Source: Pseudomonas putida
Lineage (GTDB): Bacteria > Pseudomonadota > Gammaproteobacteria > Pseudomonadales > Pseudomonadaceae
Direction: 5' to 3'
DNA: 64,000 bases
Assembly (NCBI RefSeq): GCF_004357765.1
Contig: NZ_SMTE01000009.1
Coordinates: forward strand, 124,001 to 188,000
Position 1 is the first letter of the stretch. Each line of letters begins with the position of its first letter. Positions 24,424-33,628 of this stretch are shown here, in pieces. The notes under the pieces were generated by a model. That model did not search any database, had not been told where the DNA came from, and saw only the letters and a list, made by a program, of their open reading frames with translations. The translations under genes were made by a program, and so were the position numbers.

Positions 24424-26094
24424 ATGTTGACTCGCAAAGGTGCAATTGCACGGCCGTCGCCTGTGCTCAAACCCATCAGCCTCGCGCTTGTGGCGCTGGC
24501 TGCAAGCCAGGCCCAGGCCTTCGAATTCGACACCGGCAACCCCGACCTGCGGGTGCGCTGGGACAATACCTTGAAATACAGCGCCGCCTGGCGAACCCAG
24601 GACGCCAGCAGCAAGCTAACCGAAGGGCAGGCCGCGCTGAACCTGGATGACGGTGACCGCAACTTCGACAAGGGGCTGATCTCCAATCGCCTCGACCTGC
24701 TGTCCGAGCTGGACATCACCTACGACAACATCGGTGCCCGCGTCAGCGGCGCGGCCTGGTACGACGATGTCTACAACCAAGGCTCCGACAACAATGATCC
24801 CGGCCGCGCCAACAGCTATTCGGTCGACTACGACGAATTCACTGATGACACGCGCAAGCTGCACGGGCGCAAGGGCGAACTGCTCGACGCGTTCATCTTC
24901 GGCAAGACCGAGATCGGCGACATGCCGGTATCCGGCCGCCTGGGTCGCTATGCCATGCAGTGGGGCGAGAGCTTGTTCTACGGCATGAACGGCATTGCCG
25001 GTGGCATGGCGCCGGTGGATGTGGTCAAGGGCCTGTCGGTCCCCAACACTCAATTCAAGGAACTGATTCGGCCAGTGCAGCAGATTTCCGGCCAACTGCA
25101 ACTGACGCCCGACGTGTCGATCGGCGCCTACTACCAGTTCGAATGGGAAGCCAACCGCCTGCCGGCCGCTGGCAGCTACTTCTCCACCGACGATTTCTTC
25201 GGCGACGGTGCCGAGCGCATGTTCGTCGGTGCGCCGGTGTTTCCCGGCGGCCAGCCGCTGGCGTTCTTCCATGGCAACGACAAGGAGGCCAAGGACTCGG
25301 GGCAGGGCGGTGTGCAATTGCGCTGGCGTAGCGAAACTGTCGACTGGGGCGTGTATGCCATTCGCTTTCATGACAAGTCGCCGCAACTCAACGTGCGCCC
25401 GGATTTCGCCAACCTCGACCCGGTCAGTGGCAAGGCCGGCGAGTTCTACTGGGTCTACCCCGAAGGCATCGAAGCGCTCGGAGCCAGCTTCTCCACCACG
25501 CTGGGCAACTTCAATCTTGCGGGCGAGCTGTCCACGCGTTGGAACCAGCCACTGGCCTCCACCAACCAGCATTCGTTGGCCGCGGGCGAGGCGATAGACA
25601 ACGACGACAACCCGGTCTACGCCACGGGACGCACCTTGCACGCCAACTTCTCGTGGCTCGCCAGCCTGGAGCCGAACTTCATTGCCGCCGAATCGAGCTT
25701 CCTCGGCGAGATCGCGTGGAACCGGGTGATGAGGGTGAGCAAGAACGCCGATGCCGTCGACCCCAACGCCGACCGTGATGCCACCAGCCTGCGCCTGGTG
25801 TTCGAGCCCATGTACCGACAGATCCTGCCGGGTCTCGACCTGTCGGTGCCGATCGGTGCGAGCTACACCAACGGCGCCTCGATGGCGCTGGGCACCGGCT
25901 TTGGCACGGACCACGGCGGCGACCTGAACGTCGGGCTCAAGGGCAATTACCTGAACACCTGGAGCCTGGGCCTGACCTACACGCACTACTACGGCCCGGA
26001 GAACACCTTCCTCGACGCCGACAACCATTACACCTTCGAACAGTCGCTCAAAGACCGCGACTTCATCGCCTTCACCGTCAGCCGCACTTTCTGA
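24424..26094 (+). CDS. DUF1302 family outer-envelope protein
   Basis: A 556-aa secreted protein. The signal peptide is residues 1 to about 31 (LKPISLALVALAASQAQA core), and the mature part begins FEFDTGNPDLRVRWDNTLKYS. The rest is rich in alternating aromatic strands and ends in a C-terminal Phe (FTVSRTF), both typical of outer-membrane beta-barrels. ATG 24424 has AGAGGAA upstream. DUF1302 proteins are usually encoded beside DUF1329, YCF48-like and RND proteins, as here. A role in outer-membrane passage of a hydrophobic substrate is inferred; no biochemical function is known to me. Confidence 0.9.
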   Translation: MLTRKGAIARPSPVLKPISLALVALAASQAQAFEFDTGNPDLRVRWDNTLKYSAAWRTQDASSKLTEGQAALNLDDGDRNFDKGLISNRLDLLSELDITYDNIGARVSGAAWYDDVYNQGSDNNDPGRANSYSVDYDEFTDDTRKLHGRKGELLDAFIFGKTEIGDMPVSGRLGRYAMQWGESLFYGMNGIAGGMAPVDVVKGLSVPNTQFKELIRPVQQISGQLQLTPDVSIGAYYQFEWEANRLPAAGSYFSTDDFFGDGAERMFVGAPVFPGGQPLAFFHGNDKEAKDSGQGGVQLRWRSETVDWGVYAIRFHDKSPQLNVRPDFANLDPVSGKAGEFYWVYPEGIEALGASFSTTLGNFNLAGELSTRWNQPLASTNQHSLAAGEAIDNDDNPVYATGRTLHANFSWLASLEPNFIAAESSFLGEIAWNRVMRVSKNADAVDPNADRDATSLRLVFEPMYRQILPGLDLSVPIGASYTNGASMALGTGFGTDHGGDLNVGLKGNYLNTWSLGLTYTHYYGPENTFLDADNHYTFEQSLKDRDFIAFTVSRTF

Positions 26095-26108
26095 CCGAGG
26101 ATCTTCCG

Positions 26109-27476
26109 ATGAAACACAACAAAAAAGTCGTTTCCTTGCTTACTGCCTTGAGTGCCTCGTTGTTGTTCGCCCATGGCGCCCATGCGGCGGTGTCCGCCGA
26201 GCAGGCTGCCACCCTCAAGACCACCCTGACCCCGCTTGGCGGCGAGCGCGCCGGCAATGCCGACGGCAGCATCCCTGCCTGGACCGGTGGCTACACCAAG
26301 GCCGATCCGACCTACAAAGACGGTGGCAAACGCGGCGACCCTTTCGCCAGCGAGAAGCCATTGCTGACCATCACCGCGCAGAACATGGCGCAGTACGCTG
26401 ACAAGTTGACCCCAGGCATCCAGGCGATGCTGAAGAAGTACCCAGAGAGCTATCGCCTAGACGTCTACCCGACCCACCGTAGCGCGGCCGCGCCGCAGTC
26501 TGTGTACGACGCCACATTCGCCAACGCCACCAGTGGCAAGCTGGTGGACGGTTCTGCCGGGCCTATGCCTGAAGGGGCGGCCGGGGGCATTCCGTTCCCG
26601 ATCCCGGCCAACGGTGTGGAGGCTATGTGGAACCACCTGTTGCGCTGGCGGGGGGCGTCCTGGCACGCCAGTTTCAACCAGTACCTGACGACCGCAGACG
26701 GCAAGCACGTACTCACCAACGATTCGCGTGCCGACCTGCAAATGCCCTGGTACCTGCCCGGAGGCGTTGGCGATAAAGGTGTGTTCTGGTCCATTCGCAT
26801 GACCAACGATGGCCCACCACTGCGAGCAGGGGAAGCCATCACTGGCCTGGAGAACCTCAACGCGGATAAGGCCGCGGTCTGGACCTACCTGCCCGGTCAG
26901 CGCCGGGTACGTCGCCTGCCCAACGCCTGTTGCGACACGCCGACGCCGGCTACCGCGGGGGTCATGAGCTTCGACGAGCTGTACGTGTTCAACGGCCGCC
27001 TCGACCGCTTCGACTGGAAACTGCTGGGCAAGAAGGAGATGTACATCCCCTACAACGCCAACAAAGTGTTCACCGCCGCAAACGCAGAGGCGTTGCTCGA
27101 TCCGCACCACCTGAACCCAGCGTCCATCCGTTGGGAACTACACCGCGTCTGGGTGGTGCAGGCGTCGCTGAAGAACGGCCAGCGTCATGTGATGCCACGC
27201 AGCACCTATTACCTCGACGAAGACACCTGGGCCGCCGTGCTGGGTGAGCGCTACGACGCCCGCGACCAACTGGCCAAGGTGGTCTGGACCTCACCGGTGG
27301 TACTACCGGACCTGCCGGGCGTGGTGACCCTGACCAACGGCTTCTACGACCTGCTCTCCGGTGCCTGGTTCGCCGGTGACTTGTTTGCCGGCAAGAACGA
27401 GCAGTACCGCATCGTGCCGCCCTACAAGGACTCGGTGTTCACCGCCGACGCCATGGCGGGTGAGGGTGTGCGCTGA
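26109..27476 (+). CDS. DUF1329 family periplasmic/outer-membrane-associated protein
   Basis: A 455-aa protein with a signal peptide (KKVVSLLTALSASLLFAHGAHA, residues about 5-26) and a LolB-like DUF1329 body that starts AVSAEQAATLKTTLTPLGGE. Family segments such as WTGGYTK near the start and RRVRRLPNACCDTP in the middle are present. It follows the DUF1302 gene by 14 bp. The two families almost always occur together, so they probably form one complex. A lipid- or hydrophobe-binding function is suggested by the fold, not shown. Confidence 0.9.
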   Translation: MKHNKKVVSLLTALSASLLFAHGAHAAVSAEQAATLKTTLTPLGGERAGNADGSIPAWTGGYTKADPTYKDGGKRGDPFASEKPLLTITAQNMAQYADKLTPGIQAMLKKYPESYRLDVYPTHRSAAAPQSVYDATFANATSGKLVDGSAGPMPEGAAGGIPFPIPANGVEAMWNHLLRWRGASWHASFNQYLTTADGKHVLTNDSRADLQMPWYLPGGVGDKGVFWSIRMTNDGPPLRAGEAITGLENLNADKAAVWTYLPGQRRVRRLPNACCDTPTPATAGVMSFDELYVFNGRLDRFDWKLLGKKEMYIPYNANKVFTAANAEALLDPHHLNPASIRWELHRVWVVQASLKNGQRHVMPRSTYYLDEDTWAAVLGERYDARDQLAKVVWTSPVVLPDLPGVVTLTNGFYDLLSGAWFAGDLFAGKNEQYRIVPPYKDSVFTADAMAGEGVR

Positions 27477-27530
27477 GCCTGCGCAGCGTGGCGCGGTTGT
27501 ACCGACTACAAGAACAAAAGGTTGCGTGCG

Positions 27531-28592
27531 ATGAACAAGATGCTCTACGGCTGGCTGCTGGCCGCCTGTTGCGGGCTGCCTCCGGCTTTCGCCGGCAGCA
27601 GTGTGGATGTGCTCTCCAAACCCGCGGTGCATGGCCCCCAGGCCCTGCGCGCGGTGTTGCAGGATGTGGCCCGGGCCGGTTCGCGCCTGGTCTCGGTGGG
27701 CGAGCGTGGTGTGGTGCTGCTCTCCGATGACAATGGCGCAACCTGGCGCCAAGCCAAGGCCGTGCCGGTGAGCGTCAGCCTGACGGCCGTGCAGTTCGTC
27801 GACGAACTGCACGGATGGGCGGTCGGCCACGCCGGCGTGGTGCTGCGCAGCGAGGACGGTGGCGAGCATTGGACCTTGCAGCTAGACGGCAAGCGCGCCG
27901 CAGTCCTGGAGTTGCAGGCCGCCGAGGTGTCCACCGATGCCCGGCGCGTGGCAGCTGCGCAACGATTGCTGGCCGATGGCGCGGACAAGCCGCTGCTGGC
28001 GTTGAGCTTCGCCGATGAGCGTCATGGCCTGGTCGTGGGGGCCTACGGGCTGGCCATGAGCACAGCCGACGGCGGGCGCACCTGGCAGTCCGGCATGGGC
28101 CAGTTGCCGAATCGGCGTGGGCTGCATCTGTACGCGTTGGCACGCCAGGGCGCCAATCTGTATGTCGTCGGCGAACAGGGCCTTCTGCTGCGCTCGGGCG
28201 ATGGCGGGGGCCACTTCGAGGCGCTGCAGGGGCCCTACGACGGCAGTTACTTCGCCGCCACCGTGTTGCCCAGCGGGCGGTTGCTGGTCGGCGGATTGCG
28301 GGGTTCCTTGTTCGCCTCCGATGATCATGGCCAGAGTTTCCAGGCACTGGCCAATCCGCTACCGGCATCGCTCAACGGCATGCGCGTCGCCGGCGGCCAA
28401 CTGCTGCTCGTCAACCAGGCGGGAATGTTGCTGCGCAGTGGCCTGGACGCCTATGCCGCGCAGCCCATATCGGTCTCCGATGGTTTACCGCTGACTGCCG
28501 CCACCCTTGCGGCCGACGGCGCCATCGTCGCCGTCGGCATGGCCGGCGCACGCCGCCTGGCGGCTTCCTCTCCCACCAACACGACGGACTGA
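27531..28592 (+). CDS. YCF48/BNR-like beta-propeller protein, exported
   Basis: A 353-aa protein with a signal peptide (MLYGWLLAACCGLPPAFA) and a propeller of repeated VSVGERGVVLLSDDNGATW-type blades: VVLRSEDGGEHW, LAMSTADGGRTW, LLLRSGDGGGHF and LFASDDHGQSF are successive blade signatures. Similar proteins help photosystem II assembly in cyanobacteria, but in proteobacteria they accompany RND transporters and may be periplasmic adaptors. ATG 27531 with AAAGG upstream is preferred to a start three codons earlier. It is 3 bp before the MMPL gene. Confidence 0.88.
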   Translation: MNKMLYGWLLAACCGLPPAFAGSSVDVLSKPAVHGPQALRAVLQDVARAGSRLVSVGERGVVLLSDDNGATWRQAKAVPVSVSLTAVQFVDELHGWAVGHAGVVLRSEDGGEHWTLQLDGKRAAVLELQAAEVSTDARRVAAAQRLLADGADKPLLALSFADERHGLVVGAYGLAMSTADGGRTWQSGMGQLPNRRGLHLYALARQGANLYVVGEQGLLLRSGDGGGHFEALQGPYDGSYFAATVLPSGRLLVGGLRGSLFASDDHGQSFQALANPLPASLNGMRVAGGQLLLVNQAGMLLRSGLDAYAAQPISVSDGLPLTAATLAADGAIVAVGMAGARRLAASSPTNTTD

Positions 28593-28595
28593 GCC

Positions 28596-31094
28596 ATGCA
28601 CGCCATGAATTCACCTGAGCCGTCCAGCGGCCGCCTCGATGACTTCGACAGCACGTCCGGCTCGTTGCTGGAGCGTGCACTATTCAACCACCGAGCGCTG
28701 GTGTTGCTGCTATGCCTGGCGGTGACGCTGCTGCTTGGCTGGCAGGCCTCACGGCTGACCCTCAACGCCAGCTTCGAGAAGACGATCCCGCGCGATCATC
28801 CGTACATCCACAACTACCTGGAGCACCGCCAGGAACTCGCCGGCCTGGGTAACGCGGTGCGCATCGTCGTGGCCAATCCGAACGGCAGCATCTACGACCA
28901 GGGCTACCTGCACAGCCTGCAGCAGCTCAACGATGCGGTGTACCTGTTGCCAGGCGTCGACCGTACGGCAATGAAGTCGCTGTGGACCCCATCCACCCGC
29001 TGGACCGGAGTGACCGAGGAGGGCCTGGAGGGCGGCCCGGTGATTCCCGATGGCTACGATGGTGCTGCCGCGAGTCTCGATGCGCTCAAGCGCAACGTCG
29101 AGCGGTCCAACGAGATCGGCCAACTGGTGGCCTTCGACCAGCGCTCCAGCATCATCTATGTGCCGCTGCTGGAGAAGACCCCGGATGGCCAGGCCTTGGA
29201 CTACACCGCCTTCGCCCATGAACTGGAAAGCCTGCGCGAGCGCTTCCAGAGCCAGGGCGTGCAGATCCACATCACCGGCTTTGCCAAGGTGGTGGGCGAC
29301 CTGATCGACGGGCTGCGGCAGATCCTGTTGTTCTTCGCTGCCGCCATCGCCATCACCGCCGTGGTGTTGTACTGGTACACCCGCTGCGTACGCAGTACCG
29401 CGCTGGTGGTGGTGTGCTCGCTGGTAGCGGTGATCTGGCAGCTCGGCCTGCTGCCGCTGCTGGGCTACGAGCTTGACCCCTATTCGGTGCTGGTGCCGTT
29501 CCTGGTGTTTGCCATAGGCATGAGCCATGGCGCGCAGAAGATGAACGGCATCATGCAGGACATCGGCCGTGGCATGCATCGCCTGGTGGCGGCGCGTGTC
29601 ACCTTCCGTCGCCTGTTCCTGGCTGGGCTCACCGCACTGTTGTGCGATGCCGTGGGCTTTGCCGTGCTGATGATCATCCAGATCCAGGTGATCCAGGACT
29701 TGGCGGTGATCGCCAGCCTCGGCGTGGCGGTGCTGATTTTTACCAATTTGATCCTGCTGCCGGTGCTGCTCTCTTACGTCGGTGTCAGTGCCCGTGCAGC
29801 GCGGCGCAGCCTGCGCGCCGAAGAGGCCGAAGCCAGTGGTGCGCGCAAACATGCGTTATGGCGGTTTCTCGACGCGTTCACCCAGCGTCGCTGGGCTGCC
29901 TCATGCATCGCCTTGGCTGCGTTGATGGCAGTCGGTGGCTATGTCGTAAGCCAGCAGCTGAAGGTCGGCGACCTCGACGCCGGTGCCCCTGAGCTGCGTG
30001 CCGATTCGCGCTACAACCGCGACAACGCCTTCGTCACCCAGCACTACGGCGCCAGTAGCGATGTGTTCGCAGTCATGGTGCGTACCGAGCCTGGTGGTTG
30101 TTCGGCCTATGAAACGCTCAAGCAGGTGGATGACCTGGATTGGCAACTGCGTGGCCTGCAGGGGGTGGATTCGACCAACTCGCTGGCACTGCTCAATCGC
30201 CGGGTGTTGGTCGGGCTCTCCGAAGGTAATCCGAAGTGGTACGAGCTGGTCAACAACCAGGCGACCTTGAATATGGTCACCGCCAATGCCCCGCGAGGAT
30301 TGTACAACGACGATTGCAGCCTGTTGACACTCTACGCCTACCTCACTGACCACAAGGCCGACACTCTGGCGCGGGTGGTGGATAGCGTGCAGGGCTTTGC
30401 CCAAGCCAACAACAGCGAGCAGGCCAGTTTCCTGATGGCCGCTGGCAGTGCGGGCATCGAGGCCGCCACCAACCAAGTGGTGAAGCAGGCCAATCGCGAC
30501 ATGCTCTGGTGGGTGTATGGCGCGGTGATCCTGCTCTGCCTGGTGACCTTCCGTTCCTGGCGCGCGGTACTTTGCGCGGTGCTGCCGCTGGTGCTGACCT
30601 CAATCCTTTGCGAAGCGCTGATGGTCGCGCTCGGCATTGGCGTGAAGGTCGCGACCCTGCCGGTGATCGCCCTGGGGGTCGGCATCGGTGTGGACTACGC
30701 GCTGTACGTGATGAGTATCGTGTTGGCCCAGCTGCGCCAAGGGGCGAGCCTGTCCCAGGCCTATTACCGCGCCCTGCTGTTCACCGGCAAGGTGGTGATG
30801 CTGACCGGTGTCACGCTGGCCATTGGCGTCGGTACCTGGATCTTCTCGCCGATCAAGTTCCAGGCCGACATGGGCGTGCTGCTGGCCTTCATGTTTGTCT
30901 GGAACATGGTCGGTGCGCTGATCCTGCTGCCGTCACTGGCCTACTTCCTCTTGCCGCAACGTCAGACCAGCACCGAGCCGCAGCCGAATGTGTCGGCCCA
31001 TCAATTCAAGCCCGGGCAGCGGGAAGAAGGGGCTGGGCTGATGGAGCCAGGCGCCGGCTTTCGCCGCCTCGAGGAGGTGAGCCATGGCCGTTGA
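28596..31094 (+). CDS. MMPL/RND superfamily transporter
   Basis: An 832-aa inner-membrane protein with the RND layout. There is a first membrane helix at about 28-48 (ALVLLLCLAVTLLLGWQASR), a large periplasmic loop to about 235, five or six membrane helices (235-430), a second periplasmic loop and a second helix bundle (630-810) with GVGIGVDYALYVMS, the conserved Asp-bearing proton-relay helix. It probably exchanges hydrophobic substrates between the inner membrane and periplasm using the proton gradient. It is encoded after DUF1302, DUF1329 and YCF48-like genes, the typical set. The direction of transport is not known. Confidence 0.9.
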   Translation: MHAMNSPEPSSGRLDDFDSTSGSLLERALFNHRALVLLLCLAVTLLLGWQASRLTLNASFEKTIPRDHPYIHNYLEHRQELAGLGNAVRIVVANPNGSIYDQGYLHSLQQLNDAVYLLPGVDRTAMKSLWTPSTRWTGVTEEGLEGGPVIPDGYDGAAASLDALKRNVERSNEIGQLVAFDQRSSIIYVPLLEKTPDGQALDYTAFAHELESLRERFQSQGVQIHITGFAKVVGDLIDGLRQILLFFAAAIAITAVVLYWYTRCVRSTALVVVCSLVAVIWQLGLLPLLGYELDPYSVLVPFLVFAIGMSHGAQKMNGIMQDIGRGMHRLVAARVTFRRLFLAGLTALLCDAVGFAVLMIIQIQVIQDLAVIASLGVAVLIFTNLILLPVLLSYVGVSARAARRSLRAEEAEASGARKHALWRFLDAFTQRRWAASCIALAALMAVGGYVVSQQLKVGDLDAGAPELRADSRYNRDNAFVTQHYGASSDVFAVMVRTEPGGCSAYETLKQVDDLDWQLRGLQGVDSTNSLALLNRRVLVGLSEGNPKWYELVNNQATLNMVTANAPRGLYNDDCSLLTLYAYLTDHKADTLARVVDSVQGFAQANNSEQASFLMAAGSAGIEAATNQVVKQANRDMLWWVYGAVILLCLVTFRSWRAVLCAVLPLVLTSILCEALMVALGIGVKVATLPVIALGVGIGVDYALYVMSIVLAQLRQGASLSQAYYRALLFTGKVVMLTGVTLAIGVGTWIFSPIKFQADMGVLLAFMFVWNMVGALILLPSLAYFLLPQRQTSTEPQPNVSAHQFKPGQREEGAGLMEPGAGFRRLEEVSHGR

Positions 31095-32274
31095 ACGCAT
31101 CGCCGGACGCCTCCAGGGCACGCTGCTGTTGTTCGGCAGCTGCCTGCCCGTGCTGGGTGCGGTGCTCATCGCACCGGTACTTCCACGCATGCACACGCAT
31201 TTTGCCGATACGCCGGGCGTCGCCGTACTGGTGCCGGTGGCGCTGACACTGCCGGCGCTGGTAATTGCCTTGTTGGCGCCGTTGGTCGGGGTGCTCGCTG
31301 ACCGTGTCGGGCGTCGACCACTGTTGCTGGCGAGCCTGCTGCTGTACAGCTTGTGCGGACTGCTGCCGCTGTGGCTGGAGTCGCTGCCCATGATCGTCGT
31401 CAGCCGCGGCGGCATCGGCCTGGCTGAAGCGGGGATCATGACCTGCTGCACGACGTTGATGGGCGATTATTTCGACGGCCAGCGTCGAGCGCGATTGTTC
31501 GCCCTGCAGATGGTGGTGACATCGTTGTCGGCGGCGCTGTTCATGGGCGTAGGCGGCGCGCTGGGCGAAAGCGGCTGGCGCTTCCCCTTCGTGCTCTATG
31601 CCGTGGGTTTACTGTGCCTGCCGCTCATGGCCGCCGTGCTGTGGGAGCCTGCTGCCGGACACAGCGCGAGCGAACAGACAGCGCGATCACGTTTTCCGTG
31701 GGCGGCCCTGGCGCCGTTGTACCTGCTCAGCGCACTGGCCGGCATCAGTCTGTTCATCGTCCCGGTACAAGCAGGTTACCTGCTGCAACTCCTGCATGTT
31801 GACGCGCCGCGACAAGTCGGCTTGACCATGGGGGCCAACCAACTGGGCGTGCTGGCTGGCGCATTGGCTTCCCATCTGCTGTCGCGACTGGCGACCTGCC
31901 GCCTGTTGGCCTTGGGTTTTGCCACGGCTGGGGTCGGTGGTGGCTTGATGGCTTTGGCCGGTGGTCATGCAGCGGTGGTTGTGGCAGTGCTCATCAATGG
32001 TTTGGGTGTCGGCCTGTTGTTACCGACGCTGATCACCCTGGTGATGCGGCAAGTCGGCTTCGAGCAGCGTGGCCGCGCCACCGGCGGATTTACCGCGGCA
32101 ATCTTCGCTGGAGAGTTCTTCAGCCCGCTGCTGGTGCTGGCGCTGACGGCAGGTGCGGCTGCGCAGCTGCCTCACGCGCTGTTGCTCATCGCCATCGGGC
32201 AACTGTTAATGGCGCCGGTGTGTCTGGTGATGATGCGTCGCACGCGGGCTGCCGCGGTGGCAGGTGCGCAATGA
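31084..32274 (+). CDS. MFS transporter
   Basis: A 396-aa major facilitator with about 12 membrane helices. The loop 2-3 motif is VGVLADRVGRRPLLLASLLL. It overlaps the MMPL gene by 11 bp, and GAGGAGGT inside that gene is an excellent ribosome site for ATG 31084. It most likely imports the pathway substrate or an intermediate across the inner membrane. The overlap with both neighbours shows that it is translated as part of the operon. The substrate is inferred only from context. Confidence 0.92.
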   Translation: MAVERIAGRLQGTLLLFGSCLPVLGAVLIAPVLPRMHTHFADTPGVAVLVPVALTLPALVIALLAPLVGVLADRVGRRPLLLASLLLYSLCGLLPLWLESLPMIVVSRGGIGLAEAGIMTCCTTLMGDYFDGQRRARLFALQMVVTSLSAALFMGVGGALGESGWRFPFVLYAVGLLCLPLMAAVLWEPAAGHSASEQTARSRFPWAALAPLYLLSALAGISLFIVPVQAGYLLQLLHVDAPRQVGLTMGANQLGVLAGALASHLLSRLATCRLLALGFATAGVGGGLMALAGGHAAVVVAVLINGLGVGLLLPTLITLVMRQVGFEQRGRATGGFTAAIFAGEFFSPLLVLALTAGAAAQLPHALLLIAIGQLLMAPVCLVMMRRTRAAAVAGAQ

Positions 32275-33044
32275 GCGAACTGTTGTCACTGACGGGCAAG
32301 ACTGCACTCATCACCGGCGCCACCCGCGGTATTGGCCTGGCCATCGCCCGTGAGTATGGGCATGCCGGTGCGCGCATTGCCATCAGCAGCGAGAGTGCCG
32401 ACGGCTGCAAGGAGGCCGTGGCGCAACTGGCGCTGGAAGGCATCGAGTCCATCGCCCTGGTCGCCGATCTGCGCGACCCCGAGGCGGTACAAGGCCTGGC
32501 CAGTCGCTGCCTGGATCATTTCGGGCATCTCGATGCCTTGGTGTGCAATGCCGGTGTCGCCCCCCACATGGGGCCATTGGCCACGGCCAGCGATGCCGAC
32601 TGGGACCTGACCTTCACGGTCAACCTGCGCAGCGCCTTGTGGCTGACCAACGCACTGCTCCCAACCATGGCCGAGAGTGGCGGCGGTAGCGTGGTGCTGA
32701 TGGCCAGCATCGCCAGTGTGCGTGGCAACAAGGGGCTGGGCCTGTATGGACTGTCCAAGGCTGGCCTTGCACAGCTGGCGCGCAACCTGGCGGTGGAGTG
32801 GGGGCCAGCGAACATTCGCGTCAATGCCATCAGTCCAGGCGTCATCCACACCGAGTTCGCTCGCCCTCTGACCGACAACCCGCAGGTACTGGAGCGGCGC
32901 TTGGCCCTGACACCCCTGCGGCGGGTCGGTCGCCCCGAAGAAGTTGCAGCCCTAGCCTTGCTGCTGGCAGCACCGGGTGGTGCCTTCATCACGGGACAGA
33001 ATCTTATTGTCGACGGTGGCACGACCATCGGCGACGGCAACTGA
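32271..33044 (+). CDS. Short-chain dehydrogenase/reductase
   Basis: A 257-aa classical SDR. The cofactor motif is TGATRGIG (residues about 14-21), followed by NAG in VCNAGVAPH. The catalytic Ser is in MASIASVRG and the Tyr-x3-Lys in LYGLSKAG. The C-terminal GQNLIVDGGTTI segment is typical of FabG-like members. Its ATG overlaps the MFS stop codon by 4 bp. It oxidises or reduces a hydroxyl/keto intermediate with NAD(P)H. The exact step is unknown. Confidence 0.92.
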   Translation: MSELLSLTGKTALITGATRGIGLAIAREYGHAGARIAISSESADGCKEAVAQLALEGIESIALVADLRDPEAVQGLASRCLDHFGHLDALVCNAGVAPHMGPLATASDADWDLTFTVNLRSALWLTNALLPTMAESGGGSVVLMASIASVRGNKGLGLYGLSKAGLAQLARNLAVEWGPANIRVNAISPGVIHTEFARPLTDNPQVLERRLALTPLRRVGRPEEVAALALLLAAPGGAFITGQNLIVDGGTTIGDGN

Positions 33045-33055
33045 AAGGAGACAAC

Positions 33056-33628
33056 ATGCAACCGCTTCCTGCATTCAAACGTGTCGTGACCGGCCACAAT
33101 GCCGAGGGCCAGGCGGTCATCGCCAGTTGCGGTCCGACGCCGAACAACTTCCCCCTCGTGGCGGTCCCCGGCACCCTGTTCTATGAGGTCTGGAACAGTG
33201 TCGAGAGCCCCGCCCTGCTGGACAACGGCGATGATCCGACATCGCAGCCGCTGCAATTGAGCCCAGCCGCGATGGGCAGCGTGATCCGAGTGGTGGACAT
33301 TCCACCGGACAGCGTACAGAACCATGTCAGTGCCGAGGAGGCGGCGGCTGTGTTCGCCGAGATCGGTCAGGTCAGTGCAGGCACAGGCAAGGCCGATTCG
33401 AAACACAAGCTGATGCACCGCACCCAGACCCTGGACTATGGCATCGTCACCGAAGGCGAGGTCTGGCTGGTGCTGGACGATGGCGAAGTCCACCTCAAAC
33501 GCGGTGACATCGTAGTCCAGCGCGGTACCAATCATGCCTGGAGCAACCGCAGCGAGCAGATGGCACGGATGGTCTTCATCCTGCTTGATGGACGTTATGC
33601 CGACGACCTCAAGGAGCTATTGCCATGA
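33056..33628 (+). CDS. Single-domain cupin protein
   Basis: A 190-aa cupin. The conserved barrel runs from about residue 115 to 185, with the pattern TLDYGIVTEGEVWLVLDDGE and GDIVVQRGTNHAWSNRS, giving a His in motif 2. The N-terminal part has no metal motif. GGAG precedes the ATG. It lies between the SDR and the FAH-type hydrolase and overlaps the latter by 4 bp. Small cupins in aromatic pathways can be isomerases, decarboxylases or dioxygenases; this one cannot be assigned. Confidence 0.87.
   Translation: MQPLPAFKRVVTGHNAEGQAVIASCGPTPNNFPLVAVPGTLFYEVWNSVESPALLDNGDDPTSQPLQLSPAAMGSVIRVVDIPPDSVQNHVSAEEAAAVFAEIGQVSAGTGKADSKHKLMHRTQTLDYGIVTEGEVWLVLDDGEVHLKRGDIVVQRGTNHAWSNRSEQMARMVFILLDGRYADDLKELLP

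Noticed and set aside
24616-26028. Reverse-strand open frame (470 codons)
   Set aside because: Antisense to the DUF1302 gene; Val/Gly/Ala/His-rich without domain features.
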